A stretch of 64,000 nt of DNA from Saprospiraceae bacterium UBA6168 (lineage in GTDB: Bacteria > Bacteroidota > Bacteroidia > Chitinophagales > Saprospiraceae). The stretch is from NCBI GenBank assembly GCA_002435785.1, contig DIUC01000039.1, positions 144,625 to 208,624 of the forward strand, written 5' to 3'. The notes beneath the pieces were generated by a model, which worked only from the letters and a program-made list of their open reading frames with translations, was not told the origin of the DNA and did not search any database. How positions within the stretch are numbered: the first letter of the stretch is position 1; each line of letters opens with the position of its first letter. The position numbers and the translations under genes are program-made. Of this stretch, positions 1 through 9,820 are shown in pieces.

Positions 1-2
1 CT

Positions 3-83
3 ATTAAAACATTCTTCCATGAACACATCGAATCTGCGGGCAAAAAAGCAGTTAGTGCATTGGTTCCGACCATTGATTCCTAA
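3..83 (+). CDS. C-terminal end of an unidentified protein (partial at window edge)
   Basis: Frame 3 is open from the left edge and gives 26 residues ending in KKAVSALVPTIDS before TAA. The other two forward frames look less protein-like. It would be the tail of a gene that starts outside the window. Too little is visible to name a family. A weak hairpin follows at 119-135. Tentative call. Confidence 0.4.
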   Translation: MKTFFHEHIESAGKKAVSALVPTIDS

Positions 84-118
84 GATAAGTTGGTATTTTT
101 GCCAAAAAAATGAAAAAC

Positions 119-135
119 CCTGAACCAGTTTCAGG
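119..135 (+). terminator. weak hairpin downstream of the edge gene
   Basis: The sequence CCTGAA-CCAGT-TTCAGG forms a 6-bp stem, followed by an AT-rich stretch with a five-T run at 149-153. It is weak as an intrinsic terminator. The rest of 84-321 shows no gene, only AT-rich sequence that probably holds the promoter of the PKD protease. Confidence 0.3.
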
Positions 136-321
136 ATTCGATATTCTATTTTTCCCAAACAAGGCCCTGCCAAACTGCTCTGTGTGCATCCCTAAAACAA
201 ACAAGTGCGATATTAATAATAAACCATTGATAGTCAATGTCTTAACCTAATCGGCAGTGCTGTCCATTGGTCTGGTATTCAAATAGTTTCATCACTCAAT
301 CAATTAATTCAAATTCACACC

Positions 322-3300
322 ATGATTCGGTTTCTTACTACGCTGATTGTGTTGTTTTCTGTGGCAACCGCTTTTGCGCAAAAACCTGTGTTTCAAGGAC
401 AACCCGTGAAAAATGGCCAACACCAAGCGGTGGCTGACCAGTTTTTCAAATGGGAGGTCTATCAGGTTGACGCAAAGGCTTTGAATGCATTCACCAAAGC
501 TGCTGGCCACGAGTCAGCATTTATTTTTGAGATGGGCAACCACTATTGGGACATCCAGCTCCAAAAGCGGGACTTGCGCAGCTCTAATTACGTCCTCAGC
601 ATCCTGACGGATGATGGCGTAAAAACCTCCAAAGCCTTTGACGGCACCATGACCTACCGTGGGCAACTGCCCGACAACGCCGGTTGGTCGGTAGCCCTCA
701 CGCTGAACGAGGAGTTCATCTACGGCTACTTCGAGGAAAATGGCGAAACCTACTTCATCGAGCCACTTTGGTACTTTGTGCCTGGGCAGCCAAAGGACCT
801 ATTCGTCGTGTATGCCGTCTCCGATGTCAAGCCCAACCCCAACCTAAAATGTGGCGCCGACGAGATGAAGCACAAAATGGAAGAATTGTACCCGGAAGAC
901 CTCAAGGGGAATTCGGACCATGACCACGCCGAAAAGATGATGGCCTGCAAGGAAATTGAACTGGCCATCGCTGCTGACCTTTCCATGCACAACTTCCACG
1001 GCTCTACCGCTGCTGTCAACGCCTTCACTTTTGGGGTGATGAACAACGTACAAACCAACTGGGATAACGAGTTCAACGACGAACTACAGTTCAACATCGT
1101 TGAGCAATTTGTGGTGTCGCCTCCTTCCTCCGACCCCTGGACCAACTCAAACGATGCGGGGGCGCTACTCAGCAGCTTCACCGGCTGGGGGCCAGGCGGG
1201 TTCTCAGCCACCCACGACCTTGGCCAGCTTTGGACCAAGCGCAGCTTGAATGGCGGCACAGTAGGCATAGCTTGGCTAAATGCCGTATGTACCAACAATC
1301 GCTACCATGTCGTTTCGCAGTTTACCAACAACGCTACTTTGCTCCGGGTAATGACCTCCCACGAAATTGGTCACAACTTCAGCGCACAGCACGATGCTCC
1401 GAACTCTGGCTTCATCATGCAACCCAGTGTCGGAAACAGCAACGTTTGGTCAACAGCTTCTCAGAATTCCATCAATGGCTACTACCCAGGCCGCCCATGT
1501 CTCGGTACTTGCGCCAGCTCGCAGCCCCCAGTCGCCGACTTTACCGCCACTCCCACAACAGGCTGCAACCCTATGACCGTTGATTTCACCGACCTCTCAA
1601 CCAATGGGCCAGTCAGTTGGATTTGGACATTCCCCGGTGGCTCGCCAAGCGTCTCCACCCAACAAAACCCCACGGTGGTCTATCCCAATTCGGGCACTTT
1701 CAACGTGACCCTACAAGTGAGCAACCTCGTTGGGTCCAACACCGTTACGAAGTCAAACTACATCACTGTTTCGGCTTCGCCAACGGCTGGCTTTTCTTGG
1801 GTGCAAACAGGTCTTACCCTCGTGTTCACCAATACCTCCACCAATGCGACCAGCTACCAATGGAACTTTGGCGACGGCAATACCAGCACTGCCACTAACC
1901 CGGTGCATACCTATGCCCAAGATGGTTTTTATGACGTGACCTTGAATGCGACCAACCTTTGCGGAACGCAAACATTTCTCACGACCATCCCCGTCTTTGT
2001 GGCACCCATCGCAGAGTTCGCCGCATCACCTTCAACGGGCTGTGCGCCGCTGACGGTCGGCTTCATTGACCAAAGCTCCCCCAATTCCCTCTCTTGGACT
2101 TGGGGCTTCCCCGGAGGAAACCCCAGCAGCTCCCTCCAACAGTTCCCTATCGTGAACTACGCTGCCCCGGGAGCTTATACTGTTACGTTGACCGTAACCA
2201 ATCCAGCAGGCGTTGATACCGAAACCAAAACCAACTACATCACCGTCGGGGGCACCCCCACCGCAGATTTCTCTTCTGTGGTCAACGGTAGTACGGTGAA
2301 CTTCACCAGCACCGTTACCAATCCGCCAGGCAGTGGCCCCCTGACCTACCTTTGGGATTTCGGGGATGGCGGCACCAGCGTACAGGCAAACCCGACCCAC
2401 ACCTACGCTGCGGGTGGCAGTTATGGCGTTACGCTCACCGTCACCAACAATTGCGGCAGCGCCGTAAAGGTGAATTCCGTGACCATCCTCGTGGCTCCTA
2501 TGGCAGGTTTCAATGCTACCAATACCAGTGGCTGCGCACCCCTCTCCGTTCAGTTCACCAATACCTCCACTGGCGCAAACTCGTATGCTTGGACCTTCCC
2601 AGGCGGCACTCCCAGCACTTCGACTGCCCAAAACCCGCTGGTCGTTTATTCCGCTGCAGGTTCCTATGACGTCACGCTTGTTGTCACCAACCCCGCAGGG
2701 TCTGATATGCTTACCCAGAGCAACTATGTCAGCGTGAACACCGTGCCAACTGTTGGATTCACCAGCAGCGTGAACGGTACGACGGCCACATTTACCAATA
2801 CCAGCACCAATGCCACCAGTTATTCGTGGAACTTTGGTGATGGCGGCACCTCCACCAATGCCAACCCGACACATACCTACGCCTCGGACGATGTTTACAA
2901 CGTGGTGCTCACGGCAACGAACGTTTGCGGCACCGCCACGGCTTCCAACACCGTGACCATCGTGACACCGCCTTCGGCGGGTTTTTCGGCCAACAACACG
3001 ACTGGCTGTGCACCATTTTCCGTGCAGTTCAACAACCTATCGTCCAATAACGCAACGGCTTGGGCCTGGTCGTTCCCCGGCGGCTCGCCCGCTAACTCCA
3101 CGGCACAGAACCCCAGCGTAACTTATGCAGCGGCAGGGAATTACAGCGTGACGCTCATCGTCTCCAACAGTGCCGGCAGCGACACCACTACGCTTGCCAA
3201 CTATATTACCGTGAACACGGTGCCAGCCGCTGGCTACACCAGCAGCGTGAACGGCACGACAGCCACATTTACCAACACCAGCACCAACGCCACCAGTTAT

Positions 3301-6108
3301 TCGTGGAACTTTGGTGATGGCGGCACCTCCACCAATGCCAATCCGACGCATACTTATGCCACGGACGGCGTCTATACGGTGGTGCTCAGTGCCACGAATA
3401 CTTGTGGCACGACGACGGCCTCGCAAACCGTGACCATCGTCACGCCGCCTTCGGCAGGTTTTTCGGCCAACAATACCAGTGGTTGTGCGCCGCTGCCCGT
3501 ACAATTCAACAACCTTTCGTCCGGCAATACGACGACTTGGGCCTGGTCGTTCCCTGGTGGTTCGCCAGCAACCTCGGCGGTGCAGAACCCCACCGTAAGC
3601 TATACAACGCCGGGCGTTTACAGCGTGACGCTCATTGCATCCAACAGCGCAGGCAGCGATACCACCACGCTCACGAACTACATCAACGCACAAGGCCCGC
3701 CAACAACCGGCTTCACGGTGGCGACCAATGTTTTTGTGGCCAACTTCACCAATACCACCACCAACGGCACGAGCTATAGTTGGGACTTCGGCGATGGCGG
3801 CAACAGCACCAACGCCAACCCATCGCACACCTACCCCGGTGATGGCACCTACACCGTCGTGCTGACGGCGACTGGCCCTTGCGGTACCAGCACGGCCACC
3901 CAGCAGGTTTTCATCAGTTCATTGCCAGTAGCAGGGTTCAATGCGCCAGCAACGAGCGGTTGTGCATCGTTCACCGTGCAGTTCCAAGACCAATCGTCCT
4001 CCAACACCACGAGCTGGAACTGGTCGTTCCCCGGCGGCTCGCCCGCTACTTCCACGGCACAGAACCCAAGCGTGACTTACGCAACGCAGGGTGCTTACAA
4101 CGTATCGCTGACCGTGAGCAACCCGCTTGGCATGAACACGGCCACGCAGAACAACTACATCACCGTTAGCCAAGCGCCGACCGCAGGGTTCAGCAGCACG
4201 ACCAACGGCCTCACCGCCAGCTTTAACAATAGCAGCAGCGGCGCTACCACCTATGCTTGGGACTTCGGCGACGGCGAAGAAAGCACCGACGCCAACCCAT
4301 CGCATACCTATGCCACGGACGGGAACTATACCGTGGTGCTGACCGCCACGAACGCTTGCGGCGCTGTTACTTCCACCCAGACGGTGGCAGCATTTGTGGC
4401 GCCAATCGCAGCTTTCAGTACCAATGTGACGGAGGGCTGTACACCATTGACGGTTCAGTTCGGCAACGAATCCTCCGCCAATGCGACTGGTTTCTCCTGG
4501 AGCTTCCCCGGCGGCACACCATCAACTTCCACGGCTGAAAACCCGACTGTTGTTTACAACACGGGCGGCGTTTACAACGTGACTTTGACGGCGACCAATC
4601 CTGCTGGGCAGAACACGTCCACGCAGACCAACTACATCACCGTGAACGCAGCACCGACGGCTGGCTTCACCACAACTATGGCTGGCACTACCGTGACGTT
4701 CAACAACACCACGACCAATGCTAATAGCTATGCCTGGGACTTCGGTGATGGCGGCTCCAGCAACGAGGCCAACCCCGTGCATACTTATTCCACGGATGGC
4801 GTGTACAACGTGACGCTGACGGCCACCAACGATTGCGGCTCGACCAATGTCAATGGCCAGTTCACCATCGTGACGCCACCCACGGCAGGTTTTTCTGCTG
4901 CGCAAACAAGCGGCTGCGCACCCTTTACGGTCACTTTCGACAACGAATCGTCGGCCAATGCCACGGGCTTCTCTTGGTCGTTCCCTGGCGGAATGCCAGC
5001 CAATTCCACGCAGGAGAACCCAACCGTGACCTACAACTCGGCTGGCACCTACACCGTGATGCTGACCGTGACCAATGCCGCTGGCAACGACTCTTACACG
5101 CTGACCAATTACGTGACGGTCACGACGGTGCCTACTGCTGGCTTTAGTTCGAGCGTGAACCTCGCCACGGCCTCCTTTACCAATGCCTCCATCAATGCGA
5201 CCAGCTATGTGTGGAGCTTTGGTGATGGCGGGCAAAGCACCGAAGCCAACCCGGTACATACCTATGCCGCCGATGGCGTTTACACCGTTAAGCTCACGGC
5301 CACCAACGAGTGTGGGGATGCGGTGTTTACTCAAACCGTGGTCATTGCCACTGCTGGCCCATTGGCTTTCTTCAGCGCAGAGCCAACCTCGGGTTGCGCA
5401 CCGCTGACGGTCACTTTCAACAACCTGTCCTCTGCCAATTCCCAGTCGTTCCAGTGGAGCTTCCCCGGTGGCCTGCCAGCTACCTCTACCCAGCAGAACC
5501 CAACGGTGACGTATGGCGTCGCTGGCACTTATGATGTGACGCTGACGGCTACCAACTCCCAAGGTTTTGATAGCCATACGGAGGTTGGGTATGTTGTGGT
5601 CAATAGCGTTCCTACACCGACTTTTACCTACAATGCCACCTTCAACGTTGTCACATTTACCAACACCAGTGCCAACGCCACCAGTTACAACTGGAACTTT
5701 GGTGACGGCAATACCAGCACGGAGGCCAGCCCGGTACACACCTACCAAAACGGTGGCGAGTACGAGGTGACGCTGACAGCAACCAACGCCTGCGGTTTCA
5801 ACTCAACGACCGTTCAAATCGTGGCGGGCGCCAACAACGCCGGGGAAATACCAGGCATCAGCCGCTTCGACGTGTTCCCGAACCCGAACGATGGCCGGTT
5901 CACGCTGGTGATGGAGGGCGCTCCGCAAACGGAACTTGAGCTGACTTTCACGAACGTGCTTGGCCAGCGGCTGCTTTCCGAGAAAGCTGACTTCCGCACC
6001 GGTCGCCTTACGAGGGACTTCTCGTTTAGCCAATTGGCGGCTGGCATGTACATACTTCAAGTGAAATCGGGCGAGAAAACCCTTTTCAAGAAGCTTATCG
6101 TGGAGTAA
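322..6108 (+). CDS. secreted metzincin metalloprotease with 18 PKD domains and T9SS sorting domain
   Basis: This 1,928-residue protein is a predicted secreted or cell-surface protease. Residues 1-20 are a signal peptide ending TAFAQ. A propeptide-like region follows, then a reprolysin-like catalytic domain (about 200-395) with HEIGHNFSAQHD, so H347, H351 and H357 bind zinc and E348 is catalytic. FIMQPS is the probable Met-turn. From about 403 to 1840 there are 18 PKD domains in nine alternating pairs: type A carries a conserved GC and a FPGG motif, type B carries W-(N/D)-FGDG. The last ~80 residues (FPNPNDGRF to KKLIVE) are a type A T9SS C-terminal domain. Family knowledge says such proteins cross the outer membrane by T9SS. 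The substrate is unknown. Long antisense ORFs here are repeat shadows. Confidence 0.93.
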   Translation: MIRFLTTLIVLFSVATAFAQKPVFQGQPVKNGQHQAVADQFFKWEVYQVDAKALNAFTKAAGHESAFIFEMGNHYWDIQLQKRDLRSSNYVLSILTDDGVKTSKAFDGTMTYRGQLPDNAGWSVALTLNEEFIYGYFEENGETYFIEPLWYFVPGQPKDLFVVYAVSDVKPNPNLKCGADEMKHKMEELYPEDLKGNSDHDHAEKMMACKEIELAIAADLSMHNFHGSTAAVNAFTFGVMNNVQTNWDNEFNDELQFNIVEQFVVSPPSSDPWTNSNDAGALLSSFTGWGPGGFSATHDLGQLWTKRSLNGGTVGIAWLNAVCTNNRYHVVSQFTNNATLLRVMTSHEIGHNFSAQHDAPNSGFIMQPSVGNSNVWSTASQNSINGYYPGRPCLGTCASSQPPVADFTATPTTGCNPMTVDFTDLSTNGPVSWIWTFPGGSPSVSTQQNPTVVYPNSGTFNVTLQVSNLVGSNTVTKSNYITVSASPTAGFSWVQTGLTLVFTNTSTNATSYQWNFGDGNTSTATNPVHTYAQDGFYDVTLNATNLCGTQTFLTTIPVFVAPIAEFAASPSTGCAPLTVGFIDQSSPNSLSWTWGFPGGNPSSSLQQFPIVNYAAPGAYTVTLTVTNPAGVDTETKTNYITVGGTPTADFSSVVNGSTVNFTSTVTNPPGSGPLTYLWDFGDGGTSVQANPTHTYAAGGSYGVTLTVTNNCGSAVKVNSVTILVAPMAGFNATNTSGCAPLSVQFTNTSTGANSYAWTFPGGTPSTSTAQNPLVVYSAAGSYDVTLVVTNPAGSDMLTQSNYVSVNTVPTVGFTSSVNGTTATFTNTSTNATSYSWNFGDGGTSTNANPTHTYASDDVYNVVLTATNVCGTATASNTVTIVTPPSAGFSANNTTGCAPFSVQFNNLSSNNATAWAWSFPGGSPANSTAQNPSVTYAAAGNYSVTLIVSNSAGSDTTTLANYITVNTVPAAGYTSSVNGTTATFTNTSTNATSYSWNFGDGGTSTNANPTHTYATDGVYTVVLSATNTCGTTTASQTVTIVTPPSAGFSANNTSGCAPLPVQFNNLSSGNTTTWAWSFPGGSPATSAVQNPTVSYTTPGVYSVTLIASNSAGSDTTTLTNYINAQGPPTTGFTVATNVFVANFTNTTTNGTSYSWDFGDGGNSTNANPSHTYPGDGTYTVVLTATGPCGTSTATQQVFISSLPVAGFNAPATSGCASFTVQFQDQSSSNTTSWNWSFPGGSPATSTAQNPSVTYATQGAYNVSLTVSNPLGMNTATQNNYITVSQAPTAGFSSTTNGLTASFNNSSSGATTYAWDFGDGEESTDANPSHTYATDGNYTVVLTATNACGAVTSTQTVAAFVAPIAAFSTNVTEGCTPLTVQFGNESSANATGFSWSFPGGTPSTSTAENPTVVYNTGGVYNVTLTATNPAGQNTSTQTNYITVNAAPTAGFTTTMAGTTVTFNNTTTNANSYAWDFGDGGSSNEANPVHTYSTDGVYNVTLTATNDCGSTNVNGQFTIVTPPTAGFSAAQTSGCAPFTVTFDNESSANATGFSWSFPGGMPANSTQENPTVTYNSAGTYTVMLTVTNAAGNDSYTLTNYVTVTTVPTAGFSSSVNLATASFTNASINATSYVWSFGDGGQSTEANPVHTYAADGVYTVKLTATNECGDAVFTQTVVIATAGPLAFFSAEPTSGCAPLTVTFNNLSSANSQSFQWSFPGGLPATSTQQNPTVTYGVAGTYDVTLTATNSQGFDSHTEVGYVVVNSVPTPTFTYNATFNVVTFTNTSANATSYNWNFGDGNTSTEASPVHTYQNGGEYEVTLTATNACGFNSTTVQIVAGANNAGEIPGISRFDVFPNPNDGRFTLVMEGAPQTELELTFTNVLGQRLLSEKADFRTGRLTRDFSFSQLAAGMYILQVKSGEKTLFKKLIVE

Positions 6109-6128
6109 TGTTTTTCCTTTGAAAATAA

Positions 6129-6167
6129 AAGAAGGGGCTTCCGCCGTTGGGTGGAGGCCCCTTTCTT
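6129..6167 (+). terminator. intrinsic terminator after the PKD protease
   Basis: GAAGGGGCTTCC and GGAGGCCCCTTTC pair around a short loop, and the 3' arm runs into a T-rich end. It sits 21 bp after the stop codon of the protease gene. Confidence 0.75.
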
Positions 6168-6270
6168 TATGTGCTAATGGGCAGAAGTGCTACTTTTACG
6201 GCCATAAACAAACCTGAACGATGGCCGCTTTTTGAAAGGCAGCCGAAGTCCATTCCCAATTTTTGAAAAA

Positions 6271-6714
6271 ATGAAATACCTGCCGTTGTTTTTCCTGTTA
6301 GCGTTCTTTGCTTGCAAAAATCAAAACCAAGCACCAGCAGCGGCTGGCACCACTGATGGGCAAACCCCTGCCCTGCCCGATGGCTTCGCCGATTTTTACC
6401 AAAAATTCCATAGTGACAGCATGTTCCAAGTGGAGCACATCGTGTTCCCGCTGGAAGGCTTGCCCAACAACGCCGACAGCACCATCGTAGCTGACAAGAC
6501 TTTTCGCTGGACGCCGGAAACCTGGCGGATGCAGCGCCAGTTCGACTTCCAAGTGAGCGAGTACAAACGGGAGATTGTGCCATTGACGGAAACCCTCGTT
6601 ATGGAACGTATCCTGCACAATTCCGGGCAGTTTGGCATGGTGCGCCGCTTCGCCATCATTGGTGGCGAGTGGCATTTGATTTACTATGCAGGGGTGAACA
6701 GGTTGGCCATGTAG
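6271..6714 (+). CDS. small lipoprotein of unknown function
   Basis: The start chosen is the ATG at 6271, giving 147 residues. The in-frame ATG at 6232 would put a charged extension in front of an otherwise clean lipoprotein signal peptide (MKYLPLFFLLAFFAC). The lipobox is FFAC with the lipidated cysteine near residue 15. The mature part (about 130 residues) contains repeated FxxxxFHSDSMFQ / VEHIVFPLEGLP-type text and resembles Bacteroidota DUF4348-type lipoproteins, but the match is from memory and weak. It lies 38 bp before the MtfA-like gene, possibly in one transcript. Confidence 0.75.
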   Translation: MKYLPLFFLLAFFACKNQNQAPAAAGTTDGQTPALPDGFADFYQKFHSDSMFQVEHIVFPLEGLPNNADSTIVADKTFRWTPETWRMQRQFDFQVSEYKREIVPLTETLVMERILHNSGQFGMVRRFAIIGGEWHLIYYAGVNRLAM

Positions 6715-6751
6715 GTTTGGGTGTTTGTTTCCATCAATTTTCATTTCAAAA

Positions 6752-7567
6752 ATGCTTTCAAAAATCCTGTATATTCCATTTGCGTTGGGCGTGGCCACTT
6801 TTGTGCTGATGGGGGTAAACGTTGACAGCCACTACTACAATTACACCGTGCCGTTCGTGCTGGGCATGGCGGTGATTTACATCCTCAGCCCGCAGATTGA
6901 CTGGTGGTGGTATCAACGCCACCCACCCGAACTGCCCGCCGGGCTGCGCCACCTCATCAACACGCAGTTGCCCTTTTACCAGAACCTGCCCGTGGCGGAC
7001 AAGACCCGCTTCCGCCAGCGAATGGCCATGTACATGCACGCCAACGAGTTCAAGCCGCAGGGCATGGAGACCGTGGCCGATGACCTCAAGGCGGTGGTCG
7101 CAGCGTCGGCGGTACAGATAACCTTGGGACACGAAGATTATTTGATGGGCAAGTTCGAGCACATCATCATCTATCCGCACCCATTCCCATCGCCGCAGTT
7201 CCCCGACCAATGGCATGCCTCGGAGTTTTACGAAGAAGATGGCGTCATTATGTTCTCTGCGGAGCAACTAATGCCGGGGTTCATGCAGCCGCACCGCTTT
7301 TTCAACATCGGGCTGTACGAGTACGCACGGGTGTTCCGGCATTGCCACCCGGAGGTGGCGTTCCCAAACATCGGCGAGGAGCATTGGCCAGCGTTGGAGC
7401 GCATCAGCGGTTTTCCGAAGGAGAAAAACATCAATTACATCGGACTGAGGGAGATTGACCTGACGGCACTGGCGGTGTCGCATTTTTTTATGTTCCCGGA
7501 GCGATTCAGGGAGCACCTGCCAGCCGTGTACGAGGCACTGACCAAGGCGCTGAACCAACGGCCATGA
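6752..7567 (+). CDS. MtfA-like (M90 family) protein with degenerate zinc site
   Basis: The ATG at 6752 (271 residues) is preferred over an upstream TTG. Two hydrophobic segments occupy about residues 1-45. The rest follows the MtfA/M90 layout: LPFYQNLP, then a helix FRQRMAMYM, then AASAVQITLG, then IIIYPHPF, then the region that in MtfA carries HEFAH. Here that motif reads YEYAR (Y189-R193), so both zinc histidines are gone. The later E-x-FF ligand region reads VSHFFMFPE, so the glutamate is also lost. It is probably a non-enzymatic membrane-anchored relative. E. coli MtfA binds the glucose repressor Mlc; no such partner is visible here. Confidence 0.7.
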   Translation: MLSKILYIPFALGVATFVLMGVNVDSHYYNYTVPFVLGMAVIYILSPQIDWWWYQRHPPELPAGLRHLINTQLPFYQNLPVADKTRFRQRMAMYMHANEFKPQGMETVADDLKAVVAASAVQITLGHEDYLMGKFEHIIIYPHPFPSPQFPDQWHASEFYEEDGVIMFSAEQLMPGFMQPHRFFNIGLYEYARVFRHCHPEVAFPNIGEEHWPALERISGFPKEKNINYIGLREIDLTALAVSHFFMFPERFREHLPAVYEALTKALNQRP

Positions 7568-7614
7568 TGCACCAGCTTTTCCAATAAAACCAATCACCAC
7601 AACCACTTCAAGCA

Positions 7615-8787
7615 TTGGCCTCCCACCTTACCACCTTTTTCAAGCACCCAACCGTTCGGGCCACGGGCCTGGTGTTCGGGTTTTTCGGCATCCTATTCGG
7701 CACATGGGCGGCGCTCATTCCTTTTGTCAAGCAAAAATTCGGGTTGGACGAAGCGCAGCTTGGCCTCTTGTTGCTCTGCCTCCCCGGCGGCATCACCCTG
7801 ATGAACCCGCTCTCGGTGCCCATCCTGCACAAGCTCGGTGCGGTGCGCTCCACTGTCCTATTCTTGCCGCTTGCTGCGGCGCTGTTCATCTTGCCCTTTG
7901 CCATGCCGAACGTCTGGCTGACCGGGGCGGCGCTGTTTTTGGCGGGCAGCACTTTCTCGATGGTCAACGTGTCGGTCAACACCTGCGCCTCGCAAATAGA
8001 GCAGCACCTCAACCTGCGCATCATGTCCACCTGTCACGGCCTCTGGAGCACCGGGGCCATGGTCGGCTCCGCAATGGCCAGTTTGGCCACGGGTTGGGGA
8101 GTGGTGCCATTTACCTACGTCGCCCTTGTGTTTTTGGTAGAAGCGCTGGTGGTTGTCACGGTTAGAAAAGCGCTTGCCGGCGTGCCGGACGAACCGCACC
8201 CCGTGGTGGTTGGCGAAAAAACGCCGAGCGGCTTCCTCTTCCCGAACAAGGCGCTCTGGGTGCTGGTGGCCATCAGCCTCGGCACCAACCTGACGGAAGG
8301 CACTATGTCCGATTGGTCGGCGGTGTACCTGCGGGAAGTGGTCGGCAGCCCGGAGTCGGTGGCCGGATGGGGCTTTTCTGCCTACGCCTTTTTTATGGCG
8401 GGCGGGCGCTTCCTCGGCGATGCGCTGATTGGCCATTTTGGGAGCAAGCCCGTGCTGCGCATAGGCGGCTTGGTGGCTGCCGCTGGACTGTTGTTAGCCG
8501 TCTTTTTTCAAAACACGCCCACCGTATTGGTTGGCTTCGCAATGGTGGGGGCGGGGGTATCGCTCGGCGCACCCATCCTCTACGCCGCAGCGGCCAAGGT
8601 GCCGGGCATGGCCAAAGGCGCTGGCCTTGCCACCATGAACACGTTTGCCATGATTGGCTTCCTCGGCGGCCCAGCAGTTATCGGCTTTGTGGCCAAGGCG
8701 TTCAGTTTGCCAGTGGCCTTTGCGATGGTGGCATGTGCGGCGCTGTTCTGGGCTTGGCGGGCGGGGCGGATGGTTGGGGAGGGGTGA
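7615..8787 (+). CDS. MFS transporter
   Basis: This 390-residue protein has about 12 hydrophobic helices and the MFS pattern, including a conserved GFFGILFGTWAALIPFVK first helix and the central loop region around residues 185-205. It resembles the YbjJ/FucP-like sugar or drug MFS group. The substrate cannot be read from sequence. The best start is a TTG at 7615, because a stop lies just upstream in frame (TAA at 7585) and no ATG precedes the first helix. It follows the MtfA-like gene by 47 bp and may share its transcript. Confidence 0.85.
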   Translation: MASHLTTFFKHPTVRATGLVFGFFGILFGTWAALIPFVKQKFGLDEAQLGLLLLCLPGGITLMNPLSVPILHKLGAVRSTVLFLPLAAALFILPFAMPNVWLTGAALFLAGSTFSMVNVSVNTCASQIEQHLNLRIMSTCHGLWSTGAMVGSAMASLATGWGVVPFTYVALVFLVEALVVVTVRKALAGVPDEPHPVVVGEKTPSGFLFPNKALWVLVAISLGTNLTEGTMSDWSAVYLREVVGSPESVAGWGFSAYAFFMAGGRFLGDALIGHFGSKPVLRIGGLVAAAGLLLAVFFQNTPTVLVGFAMVGAGVSLGAPILYAAAAKVPGMAKGAGLATMNTFAMIGFLGGPAVIGFVAKAFSLPVAFAMVACAALFWAWRAGRMVGEG

Positions 8788-8893
8788 TTGGTGAGCGGGG
8801 ATTGGTGATTGGTGATTGGGAGCGCCCAACTTTGCACCAATAAAAAAGGGCCTCCACTGGCCCCCAATCCTCAATCACCGCTTACCAATCACC
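8783..8893. repeat. inverted repeat between convergent genes
   Basis: An imperfect 25-bp inverted repeat (GGTGATTGGTGAGCGG at the left, its complement at 8869-8893) brackets about 60 bp between the convergent MFS and 205-residue-protein genes. It contains semi-repetitive GGTGATT units. It may act as a bidirectional terminator. Confidence 0.5.
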
Positions 8894-8899
8894 ACCCCC

Positions 8900-9517
8900 T
8901 CAAACCGCCTTCACCACCGTTTCCAGCACCATGCCTGGGTCGTCGCTTTTATAGCCGGTGATGCGGATATTGGTAGAACCACTTGGCAGGCCCGTCAGGG
9001 TAAAAACCTTCAATTGAAATGCCTTAATCATCACCCATTCGCCTGAAGGCATCTTTTTCTCTACGGTGAACATCGTGTAACCGCCCTTTGACGCCAAGCG
9101 AACAATGGCCTCACCATCGCTGGTGCCGGGCTTTGTGTCTTTGATGCTGAAACTGCCAGTAGGCTTCGGGGTGGTCTCTTCCTTGCTCAGCTTGAAGCCG
9201 CTCAGCGCAGCAATGTAGCGGTTGCCCTTGGCCACTCCGATGACGTAGGCGGCCAATTGGCGCAGTAACGCCAACACTTCCTCTTTACGTTCTTTTAATA
9301 CGATGCGGCTTGCATCGTTGGCGTAGTTGTCCGCCACGTCCGCCGCAATCATGGCATCCCTGGCCGCCTTCAAGGCCAAAAGGGTGGGGGATGGCGTGAC
9401 GAACACCAATGGGTTCCCGCCAATGCCCGCATCTACTTCATTGCAGAGGTCTTCGAAGGCTTCTGCGGAGTCTTTCATGGTAAGTAATATAATCGTAAAA
9501 ATCGTTCTTTGTGCCAT
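8900..9517 (-). CDS. 205-residue cassette protein, copy 1 (unknown function)
   Basis: Not recognised as a named family. The N-terminal ~100 residues are helical and alanine/leucine-rich (NPLVFVTPSPTLLALKAARD, then KERKEEVLALLRQLAAYV, ending in ALSGF). The C-terminal half (PKPTGSFSIKDTKPGTSDG onward) looks beta-rich, like a fibronectin III-type domain. The layout resembles small Bacteroidota proteins that join a helical segment to an FnIII-like domain. No signal peptide or membrane helix is evident. A near-identical paralogue (about nine residues in ten) lies at 57852-58469 in the same setting. Upstream on this strand are a 21-bp tandem array (9576-9755) and a conserved leader (9821-10146). 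Confidence 0.8.
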   Translation of the reverse strand: MAQRTIFTIILLTMKDSAEAFEDLCNEVDAGIGGNPLVFVTPSPTLLALKAARDAMIAADVADNYANDASRIVLKERKEEVLALLRQLAAYVIGVAKGNRYIAALSGFKLSKEETTPKPTGSFSIKDTKPGTSDGEAIVRLASKGGYTMFTVEKKMPSGEWVMIKAFQLKVFTLTGLPSGSTNIRITGYKSDDPGMVLETVVKAV

Positions 9518-9575
9518 GATAAAGTATTTTTAAGGTGATAAAATATGTGTACAAATGAACCAAAAGCCTTCCGAG

Positions 9576-9755
9576 TTTAAGAATACCCTTTCTTAAAGTA
9601 GGAATGCCCTTTCTTAAACTAAGAATAGCCTTTCTTAAAGTAGGAATGCTTTTTCTTAAACTAAGAATACCCTTTCTTAAAGTAGGAATACCCTTTCTTA
9701 AACTAAGAATACCCTTTCTTAAAGTAGGAATACCCTTTCTTAAACTAAGAAGGGG
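9576..9755. repeat. 21-bp tandem array 1 (8 units)
   Basis: The hexamer TCTTAA recurs at 9591, 9612, 9633, 9654, 9675, 9696, 9717 and 9738, exactly 21 bp apart. Two unit types alternate, TCTTAAAGTAGGAA and TCTTAAACTAAGAA, giving a 42-bp higher-order repeat. Each unit is a small inverted repeat (TTCTTA-AAC-TAAGAA). Because 21 is a multiple of three, the array is open in several frames on both strands; those ORFs are probably not genes. It lies just upstream of the 205-residue gene. Confidence 0.93.
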
Positions 9756-9820
9756 ATTTTTTGTCTCTACAGGATTTTGTTGGTTTAGGGGTGGTTTGGA
9801 GGGTCTGATATGCCCATGTT

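Noticed and set aside
4522..5748. 408-codon ORF antisense to the PKD repeats, and similar ORFs at 2032-2874 and 3037-3828
   Set aside because: They are frame shadows of the repetitive PKD coding sequence, with Gly/Arg/His-rich text and no family features.
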